Shown here: positions 9,991-19,433 of the stretch, one piece after another
Layout of the letters: every line of letters begins with the position of its first letter
Numbering within the stretch: the first letter of the stretch is position 1
Assembly: GCF_019218285.1 (NCBI RefSeq)
Contig: NZ_JAHUZG010000001.1
Span: forward strand, 992,001 to 1,056,000
DNA from: Antarctobacter sediminis
Lineage (GTDB): Bacteria; Pseudomonadota; Alphaproteobacteria; Rhodobacterales; Rhodobacteraceae
DNA: 64,000 nucleotides
Direction of reading: 5' to 3'
The notes under the pieces: model-generated
What the model saw: only the letters and a program-made list of their open reading frames with translations
What the model was told of the DNA's origin: nothing
Database searches by the model: none
Position numbers and translations under genes: made by a program

Positions 9991-10015
9991 GGCCCGGATA
10001 TTCAATATCCGGGCC
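9991..10015. terminator. 25-base near-perfect palindrome (12-bp arms)
   Basis: The arms GGCCCGGATATT and AATATCCGGGCC flank a single C. This is the strongest palindrome in the nuo region, 48 bases upstream of the DUF5333 start and 69 bases after the stop of the upstream 116-residue ORF. As RNA it would form a very stable hairpin, and as DNA it could be a dimeric regulator site. There is no U-tract directly after it on the minus strand, so terminator versus operator is undecided. Confidence 0.5.
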
Positions 10016-10083
10016 GAACTTGTTCTGATTTCGGCAGGTTTCCACGCTTTTTGCGCGGGGGATCGCCGGTTTTGCCCTGCGGA

Positions 10084-10434
10084 TCAGGCCGCTTTGTCGT
10101 GACAACTGCCTTTGAAGGTCAGCGTATCGTCGACAACGCGCAGCGATTGCCCGTCCGCATCAGGCGCCACCGTCCAGTCGATCTCGGAGGTGCCATAGAA
10201 CTGGATGCAATGCTGAGTCGCCTTGTACAGCGCCGACGCGCGCGCGCCCTCGACCGATTTGGACACCTGATAGACGGTCACGGTGAAATCCTGCCGGTTG
10301 CGACGTTCGGATTTCACCACCGTCCGGAACCGCTGGCCGTCAAAAACCGGGGCGTTCGACTTGAAGATCCCGGCCCGTTCACAGCCGCCCAGCGTGGCCG
10401 CCATGGCCAGGATGCAAAGCACACGAGTCATCAT
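10084..10434 (-). CDS. Putative small lipoprotein
   Basis: 116 residues with N-terminus MMTRVLCILAMAATLGGC, a lipoprotein signal with lipobox LGGC. The mature domain is basic then polar, with two cysteines (TQHCIQFYG, TFKGSCHDKAA) that could pair in the periplasm. It is separated by one base from the upstream 110-residue exported ORF. No family recognised. A start at the second Met is equally possible. Confidence 0.7.
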   Translation of the reverse strand: MMTRVLCILAMAATLGGCERAGIFKSNAPVFDGQRFRTVVKSERRNRQDFTVTVYQVSKSVEGARASALYKATQHCIQFYGTSEIDWTVAPDADGQSLRVVDDTLTFKGSCHDKAA

Positions 10435-10435
10435 T

Positions 10436-10768
10436 TCATTGCCCTCCCCGGCACAGAACCTCGAATTCGGCCGCCGTGGCCGTCACCCCGGCCAGAATTG
10501 TTGCAAGCGCGTTGGTCCCACGGCACCCGGCACTGGCGGCAAAGCGCCCCGCCGCCTGCATCTGGGCCTGCGCCGGTGCCGCACCAGCGGCTGTCTTGAC
10601 GCTGACATAGGCCTGAACCGCCTGTGTCGATCCCGATCCGTCGCGCGCCTGCATCTGCACGGCGCGGCGCTGGATCTCGCCGACGAAAGCCTTGGACCGC
10701 ACCGTTTCCGCCTGCGCCACCGACGCCAGCGCCGCAATCAGCGCTGCCGCCCCCAAAATCCGTTTCAT
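10436..10768 (-). CDS. Small exported hypothetical protein
   Basis: 110 residues starting MKRILGAAALIAALASVAQA, a clear Sec signal peptide (VAQA-E). The mature part is Gln/Ala-rich and helical with two cysteines (SAGCRGTNAL, FEVLCRGGQ). It forms a small same-strand cluster with the adjacent lipoprotein and the DUF3291 gene, inserted between nuoF and nuoG. No function recognised. Confidence 0.7.
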   Translation of the reverse strand: MKRILGAAALIAALASVAQAETVRSKAFVGEIQRRAVQMQARDGSGSTQAVQAYVSVKTAAGAAPAQAQMQAAGRFAASAGCRGTNALATILAGVTATAAEFEVLCRGGQ

Positions 10769-10785
10769 TGTCGTTCCTGTCGTTC

Positions 10786-11283
10786 TCAGCTCGCCTCGGT
10801 CACGCACCGCCGATTACGCCACATTTGCGCCTCGGGCAAATGCGCCCAGCCGAACGCGTCGTCACTGTCGCCTTCGCGGCGATGGAGGTCAAGGCGCGCC
10901 AGCGCCTCGTCCAGCGTCGGCCGGTGCCCCGCCGGCACCCACCACATGACGAAATGCTGATCCTGCATCAGTTCGAACCATTCCGCACGGCGGTCATAGA
11001 ACTGTTTGTGGATCGTCCCCCAGACGAATCGCTCAAGGCTTTCAACGTCTTCCCAGACGGTCAGGTTGGCGACGAACTGCGGATCGTCGCCAATGGCGTT
11101 TTCGGTATTGCCCGTCCCCGGTTCGCCCGAACCTTCCATCATCCAGACGAAGCCGGGCATACGCTTGCCCAGCCCGTTGATCTTGTCCAGCGCCCCCATG
11201 AACTCGGCCACACGCGGATCATCCGTCGGCGCGACCAGCCGTCCGATGTTCAATTCCGCAAGGTGAAATCCGTCACGTGTCAT
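10786..11283 (-). CDS. DUF3291-family protein
   Basis: 165-residue soluble protein. The N-terminal pattern HLAELNIGRLVAPTDDPRVAEFMGALDKIN, the motif GFVWMMEG, and FVANLTVWEDVESLERFVWGTIH then HFVMWWVPAGHRPTLDEALARLD identify the DUF3291 family, a dimeric alpha/beta-barrel-like fold related to antibiotic biosynthesis monooxygenases. Substrate unknown. It has no obvious link to complex I and sits with two small exported proteins between nuoF and nuoG. Confidence 0.85.
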   Translation of the reverse strand: MTRDGFHLAELNIGRLVAPTDDPRVAEFMGALDKINGLGKRMPGFVWMMEGSGEPGTGNTENAIGDDPQFVANLTVWEDVESLERFVWGTIHKQFYDRRAEWFELMQDQHFVMWWVPAGHRPTLDEALARLDLHRREGDSDDAFGWAHLPEAQMWRNRRCVTEAS

Positions 11284-11374
11284 CGCTGGGTCCTTCTCAA
11301 ATCCGCTCGCTCCGCGTTGCGAGGCTGACTAATTCATCTTTTGCCAAGGGTTCCGCCCGAACAGGAGGCAGAAC

Positions 11375-11785
11375 CTACCAACCCGCTTTCCAGCACAGGT
11401 CGTAAAACACCCACTGACCATCCCTCTCGCCAGACGAAGACGGCGCGTCGCGCACCTCCAGCGCGTAATGGCGGCAGAAACTCTCTGCCAGCTTGCGGGC
11501 CAGCGCCTCATCGCCCGGTCCCAGTTGGGGGGCCGCGTTGGCTGTCACCTCGATATAGCTTTCCGAAACCCAAACCTTCGACGGCAGGCCGTCCGTCGGC
11601 ATGGGTTCCACATCCTCGCGTTCGTATTGCGAGAAATATCCGTTGAAGGACCGCCCCTTGTACCGGATTTCATCCTGAATAGAAACCGGCTCCCTGTTCT
11701 GGGCCACGGCTGCGCCGGCACAAAGAAAAAGACCCCCTGCCAAGCGGCAGAGGGTCCTGAAATCACAGCCGACCGCCAAGGTCAC
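11375..11785 (-). CDS. Exported hypothetical protein coupled to nuoF
   Basis: 136 residues. The GTG start overlaps the nuoF stop (GTGA), implying translational coupling. The N-terminus ([20 protein letters not shown] and on to AAVAQ) looks like a Sec signal peptide. The mature part contains [21 protein letters not shown] and ends [10 protein letters not shown]. It is probably periplasmic. No known family was recognised. Confidence 0.7.
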   Translation of the reverse strand: MTLAVGCDFRTLCRLAGGLFLCAGAAVAQNREPVSIQDEIRYKGRSFNGYFSQYEREDVEPMPTDGLPSKVWVSESYIEVTANAAPQLGPGDEALARKLAESFCRHYALEVRDAPSSSGERDGQWVFYDLCWKAGW

Positions 11786-13080
11786 TCTGCCGCGACCGCG
11801 CTGAGGCGGCCGGTTTTCTGTGCCTTGATGCGATCCTCGATCTCGTCGCGGAAGTTGCGGATCAGGCCCTGGATCGGCCATGCCGCCGCATCGCCAAGCG
11901 CACAGATCGTGTGGCCTTCGACCTGCTTGGTCACATCCCAGAGCATGTCGATTTCTTCCTCGTCGGCCTCGCCCTTCACAAGGCGGTCCATGACGCGCAT
12001 CATCCAGCCGGTGCCTTCGCGGCAGGGCGTGCACTGGCCACAGCTTTCGTGCTTGTAAAACTTGGATAGCCGCCAGATCGCCTTGATGATGTCGGTCTGC
12101 TTGTCCATCACGATCACCGCCGCCGTGCCAAGGCCCGAGCCAAGCTCGCCGCGCAGATAGTCGAAATCCATGATCGCGTCGCGCATCTTTTCGCCGCGCA
12201 CACAAGGCACCGAGGATCCGCCGGGGATCACCGCCTTGAGGTTGTCCCAACCACCGCGAATGCCACCGCAATGCTTTTCGATCAGTTCTTCAAAGCTGAT
12301 CGACATGGCCTCTTCGACAACGCAGGGGTTGTTGACGTGGCCCGAGATGGCGAACAGCTTGGTGCCCTTGTTGTTGTCGCGGCCAAAGCCCGAAAACCAC
12401 TCGCCGCCCCGGCGCAGGATCGTCGGCACAACGGCAATCGATTCAACGTTGTTCACCGTGGTCGGGCAGCCGTACAGGCCCGCGCCCGCCGGGAACGGCG
12501 GCTTCATCCGGGGCATGCCTTTCTTGCCTTCAAGGCTTTCCAGCAGCGCGGTTTCCTCGCCGCAGATATAGGCGCCCGCGCCGTGGTGTACGAAAAGCTC
12601 GAAATCCCAGCCCGAACCGGCGGCGTTCTTGCCCAGCAGGCCCGCGTCATAGGCCTCGTCGATCGCCGCTTGCAGGGCCTCACGCTCGCGGATGTATTCG
12701 CCGCGAATGTAGATGTAGCAAGCATGGGCGTTCATCGCGAAAGAAGCGATCAGGCAGCCTTCGATCAGCGTGTGCGGATCGTGGCGCATGATCTCGCGGT
12801 CTTTACAGGTGCCCGGCTCTGATTCGTCGGCGTTCACCACCAGGTAGGCCGGACGCCCATCCGATTCCTTGGGCATGAAGGACCATTTCAGACCGGTCGG
12901 AAAACCGGCACCGCCGCGACCGCGCAGGCCCGAGGATTTCATTTCCTCGATGATCCAGTCGCGCCCCTTGGCAATGATGTCCTTGGTGCCGTCCCAATGA
13001 CCACGCTTTTTCGCGCCGTCGAGGGTGCGGTCATGCATGCCGTAGAGGTTGGTAAAGATCCGGTCCTGGTCAGCTAGCAT
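11782..13080 (-). CDS. nuoF: NADH-quinone oxidoreductase subunit F
   Basis: NADH-oxidising subunit (432 residues) binding FMN and one [4Fe-4S] cluster. The nucleotide/flavin-binding glycine-rich stretch [16 protein letters not shown] is at about residues 51-66, [19 protein letters not shown] near residue 180, and the cluster ligands [14 protein letters not shown] near 350 with a distal Cys in [12 protein letters not shown]. It follows the DUF5337 ORF by three bases. Together with NuoE it forms the NADH dehydrogenase tip of complex I. Confidence 0.97.
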   Translation of the reverse strand: MLADQDRIFTNLYGMHDRTLDGAKKRGHWDGTKDIIAKGRDWIIEEMKSSGLRGRGGAGFPTGLKWSFMPKESDGRPAYLVVNADESEPGTCKDREIMRHDPHTLIEGCLIASFAMNAHACYIYIRGEYIREREALQAAIDEAYDAGLLGKNAAGSGWDFELFVHHGAGAYICGEETALLESLEGKKGMPRMKPPFPAGAGLYGCPTTVNNVESIAVVPTILRRGGEWFSGFGRDNNKGTKLFAISGHVNNPCVVEEAMSISFEELIEKHCGGIRGGWDNLKAVIPGGSSVPCVRGEKMRDAIMDFDYLRGELGSGLGTAAVIVMDKQTDIIKAIWRLSKFYKHESCGQCTPCREGTGWMMRVMDRLVKGEADEEEIDMLWDVTKQVEGHTICALGDAAAWPIQGLIRNFRDEIEDRIKAQKTGRLSAVAAE

Positions 13081-13083
13081 CTC

Positions 13084-13302
13084 TCAATCCTTGTGTTCCT
13101 GGCGGTCCCGCCAGAGCCCGTATAACATCCACATCGCCCAGACAAAGCCACCAAGTGCAGCAAGGTCGAAAAGCGCGCGCCAGCGCTGGCTCAGGTCCAG
13201 CGCCGCGCCAAGTGCATTGGCGACGACCCAGCCGAGGCCCGTTCCCGCGATGACCAACGCGATGACGCGGCCTCTTCGGTTGAATTCCTGGTCCCCGGCC
13301 AT
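13084..13302 (-). CDS. DUF5337-type small membrane protein
   Basis: 72 residues with two hydrophobic segments (VIALVIAGTGLGWVVANALG and LAALGGFVWAMWMLYGLW) and charged ends. I recognise the arrangement as the Rhodobacterales DUF5337 family, usually encoded beside nuoF; function unknown. It lies 13 bases after the helix-hairpin-helix gene and three bases before nuoF. Confidence 0.75.
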   Translation of the reverse strand: MAGDQEFNRRGRVIALVIAGTGLGWVVANALGAALDLSQRWRALFDLAALGGFVWAMWMLYGLWRDRQEHKD

Positions 13303-13315
13303 CGCCGCCCCTGCC

Positions 13316-13993
13316 TTACTTCTTCACCAGACCGGCGGCTTGCGCAACCCAACCGTTGCGCGAGGCACGGCCACGCACACCGGCAAGGTTCTCGTCGGCC
13401 CAGGCGACGTTTTCCTTGGTCCAGGCGGCAATCTGGTCGTAGTGATAAATCCCTTCGGCGTTCAGCGCCTCTGCCAGCTTGGGGCCGACGCCGTTCAGAA
13501 CCGTCAGGTCGTCCGCTTCGCCCTTGGGCGCGCTCAGCGCCTTCGGCTTGACAAAGGCCGGCGCGGCCTCGGGTTCGGCCACGGGCGCGACAACGGTTTC
13601 AGCCTCGGGCGCCGGTGCAACCTCGGCCGGCGTTTCGGCGGGCTTGACCGGGGCCGCCTCGGGCGCGGGTGCTTCGACCACGGCTTCGGCTTTCACTTCG
13701 ACAGCTTCGACAGCTTCGACAGCTTCGACAGCTTCGACAGCTTCGACAGCGGGCTCAGTCGCCGGGGCCTCTTCGGCAACCGGTTCGGCGACGGTCTTTT
13801 CCACCGCGACGCTGACCGCGCCCATCGGTGTACAGATCGAGCCAAAGCCCGTGGGCAGACCGGCCCAGGGCATCATCGCAAGCTTCATCATCCCCTGGCT
13901 GGCTTCCATCGCAAAGCGGGTCTGCAACTGCATCATGCGCATCAGCGGGGTAAAGTCTGGTGTCATCGGAAATAGAGGGGTCGTCATGGTCAC
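13316..13993 (-). CDS. Helix-hairpin-helix protein sharing its C-terminal domain with NuoE
   Basis: 225 residues. The N-terminal third is hydrophobic/Met-rich and phasin-like (MMQLQTRFAMEASQGMMKLAM). The middle is a long Ala/Glu/Val/Pro-rich linker (about 65-150) containing VEA repeats. The C-terminal 70 residues contain a helix-hairpin-helix-like motif (LTVLNGVGPKLAEALNAEGI) followed by YHYDQIAAWTKENVAWADENL and RGRASRNGWVAQA. The last domain closely matches the NuoE C-terminus. The start is GTG with a well-spaced GGAGCGAGAA; an ATG six bases downstream is possible. Confidence 0.8.
   Translation of the reverse strand: MTMTTPLFPMTPDFTPLMRMMQLQTRFAMEASQGMMKLAMMPWAGLPTGFGSICTPMGAVSVAVEKTVAEPVAEEAPATEPAVEAVEAVEAVEAVEAVEVKAEAVVEAPAPEAAPVKPAETPAEVAPAPEAETVVAPVAEPEAAPAFVKPKALSAPKGEADDLTVLNGVGPKLAEALNAEGIYHYDQIAAWTKENVAWADENLAGVRGRASRNGWVAQAAGLVKK
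13696..13749. repeat. Perfect 9-bp tandem repeat, six copies
   Basis: Six uninterrupted copies of CTTCGACAG (plus strand) encode the VEA repeats of the helix-hairpin-helix protein on the minus strand. Unit length is a multiple of three, so copy-number change would lengthen or shorten the linker without a frameshift. Perfect identity suggests recent expansion. Confidence 0.95.
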
Positions 13994-14219
13994 GTTCTCG
14001 CTCCACTAAACGGGCGCAGTCCTGCTGCGCATTGATTAGCGCCGTTCCTCCCCAACAGTGCCGGAAACACGCCTGACATACTGCGCCGCGGCACGCAAGC
14101 CATGGCGTTGTCGCAGCCCCGTTTCCAGGGCCGCCAAGCGCAAGTTTGCCAAGCAGGGCGTGCCCCGTGACCAAGGGCGCGGCAGATGGAAAACCACAAG
14201 GCCGCCCCGGGTTCGCCCC

Positions 14220-14756
14220 CTAGTTCGGAACGTAGGTCCAGCTGCCTTTGCGGCTGGCCAGTTCGGCTTCTCCGGCCAGAGGGGTCGAGGGTTTGATGAC
14301 CGGAGCCGCCGGCGCGGCGGGGGCGGCTGCCATAGGGGCCGGTGCCGGCTCAGCGACGGTGCCCTCATAGCGCCAATCGCCCTTTCGGCTGGCCAGATCA
14401 TCTTCGCCGGCAAGGCTGGCGGTCGGCTTGACCAAAGGTTCCGAAGCCTGTGGTTCGGCTGTCGGCGCAGGATCAGGGGGTGAAACGGGCTGTGGGGCTG
14501 CAACCGGTTCAGGTGCCGGAGCCGCCGCACGGGGCGCAGGGGCCGAAACCTTGGGCGCAGGCTGTGATTGTTCCGAACACAAGACCCGCGACATCAGGAA
14601 GCCAAGCACCCCAAAGACCAGCGCGCCGACGATCAGGGCGCCGATGGCTCCCCAGCCGCCAAGCGTCATCAAAAGTATGAAAGCCAAGGCCCCGGCAACC
14701 GCCGCCACGGTCCAGCTTGTCCGGGCGCAGCCGCCCGATCCATTCGTTCCAGACAT
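14220..14756 (-). CDS. Membrane protein with two LAGE-RKG motifs
   Basis: 178 residues. Two hydrophobic segments at about residues 15-34 and 36-57 form a hairpin; a Pro/Ala-rich linker follows. Two copies of a short motif occur at about 112-130 (SLAGEDDLASRKGDWRY) and 157-175 ([17 protein letters not shown]). The same motif is present once in the neighbouring extended NuoE. The protein is therefore a likely partner of, or shares a binding function with, NuoE. No known family was recognised. Confidence 0.8.
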   Translation of the reverse strand: MSGTNGSGGCARTSWTVAAVAGALAFILLMTLGGWGAIGALIVGALVFGVLGFLMSRVLCSEQSQPAPKVSAPAPRAAAPAPEPVAAPQPVSPPDPAPTAEPQASEPLVKPTASLAGEDDLASRKGDWRYEGTVAEPAPAPMAAAPAAPAAPVIKPSTPLAGEAELASRKGSWTYVPN

Positions 14757-14862
14757 CCCAATTCCTCCCTACCCATTTTCCGGGTTCGTTGCAGGGCAAC
14801 TATCACCGGAAAACAGGCAAGGCGCCAATGAGACTTTGGGACCGTGCGGAAACCGCCGAACC

Positions 14863-16053
14863 TTAGTCCTCGGCAGCAAAGTCCTTGGCTTGCGCGATCC
14901 ATTCATCGCGCGACGCACGGCCCTTGAACCCCTCAAGGTTGTCATCGACCCAGGCCAGTTCCTTTTCCGTCCAGATCGCGATCTGGTCAAAGTGGAACAC
15001 CCCCATGCCGTGCAGCATCTGTTCAAGCTTGGGGCCAACGCCCTTGATCCGTTTGAGATCGTCGGCCTTGCCCTCCCGCGGCGCGGACAGCCCGGCGGGC
15101 TTGTCGGCGTCGGTCGGCTCGGCAGGTTCCGCTGCCGGGGCTTTTTCGGCGGCCGGGGCTTCGTATTTCCAGCTGCCCTTGCGGGTTGCCAGTTCTGCCT
15201 CACCGGCCAGCGGGCTCGACGGCTGGATCAATGCCTGCTCTACAGCGGCGGGCGCTTCGGCCACCGGCTCGGGGATCGGCTCGGGCTTGGCTTCGGCGGG
15301 CACATCGGCCTCGGGCGCTTCGGGTTGCTGGCCACGGGTGCCCGACTGATCGTTCCAAGGCGCCAACAGCGGCACTTCGGTTCCGTCGATGCGCTTGACC
15401 GTATCGCCGATGTCATGCGCCAATTGTGCGCTGGCGTTCAGCTTGATCGAGCCGTTGACGAATTCCGTCAGCGTGGTGATGCCCGATTTGGGTTCCGAGG
15501 CAAAACGTCCGTTCTGCGGGCCGACCTGCGGCACCTCGCCCTTGGCCAGCGCGTCCAGCAGGTTGCGCAGGCTCTCGACGGTCAGATCCTCGTAATAGTC
15601 CTTGCCGATCTGGGCCATGGGCGCGTTGGTACAACTGCCAAGGCATTCCACCTCTTCCCAGCTGAACTTGCCATCGGCAGACACCACATGCGGCTTGTCC
15701 GCAATCTTTTCGCGGCAGACCGAAATCAGATCCTCGGCACCGCAGATCATGCAGGAGGTGGTGCCGCAGATCTGGATGTGCGCCACAGAGCCGACCGGCT
15801 GCAACTGGAACATGAAGTAGAACGAGGCCACTTCCAGCGCGCGGATGTAGGCCATGCCCAGCATGTCGGCCACGGCTTCGATCGCCGGACGGCTCAGCCA
15901 GCCTTCTTGTTCCTGCGCCCGCCACAACAGCGGGATGATCGCGCTGGCCTGACGGCCCTCGGGATACTTGGTGATCTGCTCACGCGCCCAAGCCATGTTG
16001 GCCGGGGTGAAGGCAAAGCTATCGGGTTGCTCGGGGTGCAGTCGGCGCAGCAT
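14863..16053 (-). CDS. nuoE: NADH-quinone oxidoreductase subunit E, with long C-terminal extension
   Basis: Residues 1-170 are the thioredoxin-like [2Fe-2S] subunit of the NADH dehydrogenase module, with all four ligands visible (Cys96, Cys101, Cys137, Cys141). The protein is 396 residues, much longer than classical NuoE. Residues 180-235 are an added segment, 245-330 a Pro/Ala/Glu-rich linker containing the motif [17 protein letters not shown] (281-297), and 330-396 a helix-hairpin-helix domain ([20 protein letters not shown]). Extended NuoE of this kind occurs in Rhodobacterales; the function of the extension is unknown. Confidence 0.95.
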   Translation of the reverse strand: MLRRLHPEQPDSFAFTPANMAWAREQITKYPEGRQASAIIPLLWRAQEQEGWLSRPAIEAVADMLGMAYIRALEVASFYFMFQLQPVGSVAHIQICGTTSCMICGAEDLISVCREKIADKPHVVSADGKFSWEEVECLGSCTNAPMAQIGKDYYEDLTVESLRNLLDALAKGEVPQVGPQNGRFASEPKSGITTLTEFVNGSIKLNASAQLAHDIGDTVKRIDGTEVPLLAPWNDQSGTRGQQPEAPEADVPAEAKPEPIPEPVAEAPAAVEQALIQPSSPLAGEAELATRKGSWKYEAPAAEKAPAAEPAEPTDADKPAGLSAPREGKADDLKRIKGVGPKLEQMLHGMGVFHFDQIAIWTEKELAWVDDNLEGFKGRASRDEWIAQAKDFAAED

Positions 16054-16078
16054 GGCTTTCGGCTTTCCGTCTAACGTC

Positions 16079-16140
16079 GGGCGCCGCCGGGCAGCGCCCC
16101 CTTGGGTTTACATCTCTTGTCCTCCGGCCCCGCGGGCCGG
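16079..16140. repeat. Two hairpins in the nuoE upstream spacer
   Basis: GGGCGC (16079-16084) pairs with GCGCCC (16094-16099), and CCGGCCC (16124-16130), loop CGC, pairs with GGGCCGG (16134-16140). They lie between the nuoE start and the stop of the upstream lipoprotein gene and could set relative mRNA stability. No U-tract follows. Confidence 0.35.
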
Positions 16141-16145
16141 CAGCA

Positions 16146-16457
16146 TCAGGTTGCCGCGGCTGGGGCAGGCTCGGTCTTGGGGGCGCAGGTGCCGGTCACA
16201 AGACGCACACCGCCATTGGACAGCGCCACCGCTTCTTTCTGTTCCACCTTGTATTGCGAGATGGTCACGACCTTCTCTCGCGGCATACCGGTTTGCAGTT
16301 CGACCGGAAGGTAATCGCTTTCGTTCACCAGATCGCAGCCGATCGAGGCTACAGCCGCGTCAAAAGCGGCGAGATCTTCCTCGGTCACGCCTTCCGGCAG
16401 GATGCAGCCCGAAACAAAGGCCACCGCACCAAGCGCAAAAGCGAATTTCTTCATCAT
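16146..16457 (-). CDS. Putative small lipoprotein upstream of nuoE
   Basis: 103 residues. MMKKFAFALGAVAFVSGC is a lipoprotein signal with lipobox VSGC. The mature domain (ILPEGVTEEDLAAFDAAV, VASIGCDLVNESDYLPVE, LVTGTCAPK) has two cysteines that could pair in the periplasm. It lies between the 186-residue exported ORF and nuoE on the same strand. No family recognised. Confidence 0.7.
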   Translation of the reverse strand: MMKKFAFALGAVAFVSGCILPEGVTEEDLAAFDAAVASIGCDLVNESDYLPVELQTGMPREKVVTISQYKVEQKEAVALSNGGVRLVTGTCAPKTEPAPAAAT

Positions 16458-16503
16458 GTCGTTCCTTGTACCCGGCCGCCCGGTGGCGACCCGTTCGCCC
16501 CGG

Positions 16504-17064
16504 TCAGGGGCAATCTACCAATTGAGCCTTGCCAACCGACCTATCCAGCACGATCAGCCCCTGGTCCAGCATCAGTTCCGCCGTGTCCTCGGTGATCTCG
16601 CCGATGGCGTCGATCAGATCCTCGGTCATCGCGCCATCATAGACCGCCGTTTCCGCCACGTGGCGCGCCAGAACGGCAAGGAACGCGTCCTCGCCGGTGC
16701 GCAGATCCAGCACACAGCCGAATTCCTTCATCGTCTGGGTGACGGTCGGGATGAAAGCCGCGGGTGGCATCGCCTCCAGCGCCTCCAGAAAGGCCTGTTC
16801 GCCCCGCGCCTTGGACAGGCTGGCACGCGATGCGGCCAACGCAGCCTTGGGCCCGATGATCGGCGCGCAAGTCTCCAGCACGAAGAACCGGTCGCCCGGT
16901 CCTTCCTCGACCTCGCAGTAAAAGGCATGAGCGCCGTTCCGAACCAGCAGACCGTCGTCGACCCCGCCAAGGATCTCGAACCCGAGTTCCTCGTTGAACG
17001 CAGGCACATCCTGCGCAAATGCGGGCGCGACGGTCAGCGCCAGAACGGCGGCAAGCGCTCTCAC
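16504..17064 (-). CDS. Exported hypothetical protein between nuoD and nuoE
   Basis: 186 residues with signal peptide [18 protein letters not shown]. The mature protein is acidic and mostly helical, with cysteines in [25 protein letters not shown] and QLVDCP, suggesting periplasmic disulfides. The ATG overlaps the nuoD stop by four bases (ATGA), so it is coupled to nuoD. No known family recognised. Confidence 0.75.
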   Translation of the reverse strand: MRALAAVLALTVAPAFAQDVPAFNEELGFEILGGVDDGLLVRNGAHAFYCEVEEGPGDRFFVLETCAPIIGPKAALAASRASLSKARGEQAFLEALEAMPPAAFIPTVTQTMKEFGCVLDLRTGEDAFLAVLARHVAETAVYDGAMTEDLIDAIGEITEDTAELMLDQGLIVLDRSVGKAQLVDCP

Positions 17065-18281
17065 CTGTCGATCTCCCCGAACACCACGTCCATGGTGCCG
17101 ATGATCGCGGCCACATCGGCCAGCTGGTGCCCCTTGGCGACATGGTCCATCGCCTGAAGGTGCAGGTAACCCGGTGCGCGGATCTTGGAGCGGTAGGGTT
17201 TGTTGCTGCCATCGGCAACAAGATAGACGCCGAATTCGCCTTTGGGTGCCTCGACGGCGGCGTAAACTTCGCCCTCCGGCACGTGGAACCCTTCCGTGTA
17301 CAGCTTGAAGTGATGGATCAGAGCTTCCATCGACCGCTTCATCTCACCGCGCTTGGGCGGGGTGATCTTGCCACGGGCCAGAACATCGCCCTGCCCTTCG
17401 GGCGCGCGCAGTTTCTCGATGGCTTGCAGGATGATCTTGACGCTTTCGCGCATCTCGGCCATGCGGCAGAGATAGCGGTCATAGCAGTCGCCGTTCTTGC
17501 CGACCGGGATCTTGAAATCGAACTCGTCGTAGCACTCATAGGGTTGCGACCGGCGCAGGTCCCATGCAAGGCCCGACCCGCGCACCATGACGCCCGAAAA
17601 GCCCCACTCGTTGATCTCTTCCTCGGTCACCACGCCAATATCGGCGTTGCGCTGCTTGAAGATCCGGTTTTCGGTCAGTAGCCCGTCGATATCGTCCAGC
17701 ACCTTGGGGAAGGTGCCACACCATTCCTCGATGTCGTCGATCAGATCGTCGGGCAGATCCTGGTGGACACCGCCGGGGCGGAAATAAGCCGAGTGCAGAC
17801 GGGCGCCACAGGCGCGCTCGTAGAACACCATCAGCTTTTCGCGTTCCTCGAAACCCCAGAGCGGCGGCGTCAGCGCGCCAACGTCCATGGCCTGCGTGGT
17901 CACGTTCAGCAGGTGGTTCAGGATCCGGCCGATTTCGGAATACAGAACCCGGATCAGCGAACCGCGGCGCGGCACCTCGACCCCGGTCAGCTTTTCGATT
18001 GCCAGACACCAGGCGTGTTCCTGATTCATCGGCGCCACATAGTCCAGCCGGTCGAAATACGGCAGGTTCTGCAAGTAGGTGCGCGATTCCATCAGCTTTT
18101 CGGTGCCACGGTGCAGCAGGCCGATATGCGGGTCGCAGCGTTCCACGATCTCGCCGTCCAGCTCCAGCACAAGGCGCAGCACGCCGTGCGCTGCCGGGTG
18201 CTGAGGACCAAAGTTGATGTTGAAGTTGCGGATCTTCTGCTCGCCCGTCAGGGCGTCGTCAAAACCTTTGGAGCCGTCCAT
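17061..18281 (-). CDS. nuoD: NADH-quinone oxidoreductase subunit D
   Basis: 49-kDa subunit forming the quinone-reduction site with NuoB (406 residues). Conserved stretches are [47 protein letters not shown], and the C-terminal [12 protein letters not shown]. It was chosen to start at the ATG that overlaps the nuoC stop (TGATG); a GTG one codon upstream also exists. It is a separate gene from nuoC, not the nuoCD fusion of enterobacteria. Confidence 0.97.
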   Translation of the reverse strand: MDGSKGFDDALTGEQKIRNFNINFGPQHPAAHGVLRLVLELDGEIVERCDPHIGLLHRGTEKLMESRTYLQNLPYFDRLDYVAPMNQEHAWCLAIEKLTGVEVPRRGSLIRVLYSEIGRILNHLLNVTTQAMDVGALTPPLWGFEEREKLMVFYERACGARLHSAYFRPGGVHQDLPDDLIDDIEEWCGTFPKVLDDIDGLLTENRIFKQRNADIGVVTEEEINEWGFSGVMVRGSGLAWDLRRSQPYECYDEFDFKIPVGKNGDCYDRYLCRMAEMRESVKIILQAIEKLRAPEGQGDVLARGKITPPKRGEMKRSMEALIHHFKLYTEGFHVPEGEVYAAVEAPKGEFGVYLVADGSNKPYRSKIRAPGYLHLQAMDHVAKGHQLADVAAIIGTMDVVFGEIDR

Positions 18282-18889
18282 CACTTCGCCTCTTCCTGCT
18301 TTTCATCGCCGGGCAGCACGTATTGCGCACCTTCCCACGGAGACATGAAATCGAACTGGCGGTATTCCTGAACCAAGCTCACCGGCTCGTAGACGACGCG
18401 CTTTTGCTCTTCGTCGTAGCGCAACTCGGTATAACCGGTTGTCGGGAAATCCTTGCGCAGCGGGAAGCCGCGGAAACCATAGTCCGTCAGGATGCGGCGC
18501 AGGTCAGGATGGCCGGCAAAAAGGATGCCGAACATGTCAAAGACTTCACGCTCGAACCAGTTGGCCGAGGGGTGCACCGATACGATCGACGGCACCATCT
18601 CATCCTCGCGGATCGACACCCGAAGGCGGATCCGGTGGTTCTGGTACATCGACAGGAAGTGATAGACCACGTCGAACCGCTTGGGCCGTTCGGGATAGTC
18701 GACGGCGGTGATGTCCACCAGCGACGAGAAACGGCAGGTCGGGTCGGTCTTGAGGAACTCGACAAAGCCCCGGATGTTCGACGGGGCCACGTCGACATTC
18801 AGCTCGCCATGCGTGACATCCCAGCCGATCACGCAATCGGGGCGTTTCAGCTCGATGTGGCCGCCCAGTTCTTTCAGTGCGTCAGTCAT
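18281..18889 (-). CDS. nuoC: NADH-quinone oxidoreductase subunit C
   Basis: 30-kDa peripheral-arm subunit (202 residues). The family signature [26 protein letters not shown] (only partly quoted: [10 protein letters not shown] and [15 protein letters not shown]) is present. It packs against NuoD and NuoB. It lies 10 bases after nuoB and overlaps nuoD. Confidence 0.96.
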   Translation of the reverse strand: MTDALKELGGHIELKRPDCVIGWDVTHGELNVDVAPSNIRGFVEFLKTDPTCRFSSLVDITAVDYPERPKRFDVVYHFLSMYQNHRIRLRVSIREDEMVPSIVSVHPSANWFEREVFDMFGILFAGHPDLRRILTDYGFRGFPLRKDFPTTGYTELRYDEEQKRVVYEPVSLVQEYRQFDFMSPWEGAQYVLPGDEKQEEAK

Positions 18890-18899
18890 CGCAACCCCC

Positions 18900-19433
18900 T
18901 CAGCGCACCAGCGTGCCGGTACGGCGGATTTTCTTTTGCAGCGTCATGATGCCATAAACCAGCGCCTCGGCCGTCGGCGGGCAGCCGGGCACATAGACGT
19001 CGACCGGCACCACGCGGTCGCAGCCGCGCACGACACTGTAGGAATAATGGTAATAACCGCCGCCATTGGCGCAGGATCCCATCGAGATCACGTAGCGCGG
19101 CTCGGGCATCTGGTCATAGACCTTGCGCAGGGCCGGGGCCATCTTGTTGGTCAGCGTGCCAGCCACGATCATCACATCCGACTGGCGCGGGCTGGCGCGG
19201 GGCGCAAAGCCAAACCGCTCCACGTCATAGCGCGGCATTGCAGTATGCATCATCTCGACCGCGCAGCAGGCCAGACCAAAGGTCATCCAGTGCAGCGAGC
19301 CGGTGCGCGCCCAGTTGATGATATCCTCGGTCGAGGTCAGCAGGAATCCCTTGTCCTGAAGCTCGCGGTTGAGGGTCTGTGTGGCCACCTCGCGGTCGAA
19401 ACCGGCGGTGTTCGCCCCGGTCATCACTCCCAT
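18900..19433 (-). CDS. nuoB: NADH-quinone oxidoreductase subunit B
   Basis: Subunit carrying cluster N2, the last iron-sulfur cluster before quinone (177 residues). The tandem-cysteine motif [11 protein letters not shown], the stretch [18 protein letters not shown], and [13 protein letters not shown] supply the ligands. Two starts are possible: 19433 ([12 protein letters not shown]) or the ATG at 19424, which overlaps the nuoA stop as TGATG. Both give a complete protein. Confidence 0.97.
   Translation of the reverse strand: MGVMTGANTAGFDREVATQTLNRELQDKGFLLTSTEDIINWARTGSLHWMTFGLACCAVEMMHTAMPRYDVERFGFAPRASPRQSDVMIVAGTLTNKMAPALRKVYDQMPEPRYVISMGSCANGGGYYHYSYSVVRGCDRVVPVDVYVPGCPPTAEALVYGIMTLQKKIRRTGTLVR

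Noticed and set aside
13696-13749. CRISPR-like repeat array
   Set aside because: Units are 9 bp, directly adjacent with no spacers, and lie within a coding sequence.
13990-14219. Possible short minus-strand ORFs between the helix-hairpin-helix gene and the 178-residue membrane protein
   Set aside because: Candidate peptides (about 50-69 residues) are Arg/Gly/Cys-rich without signal, domain or good ribosome-binding site; the 226-base stretch is treated as non-coding spacer.
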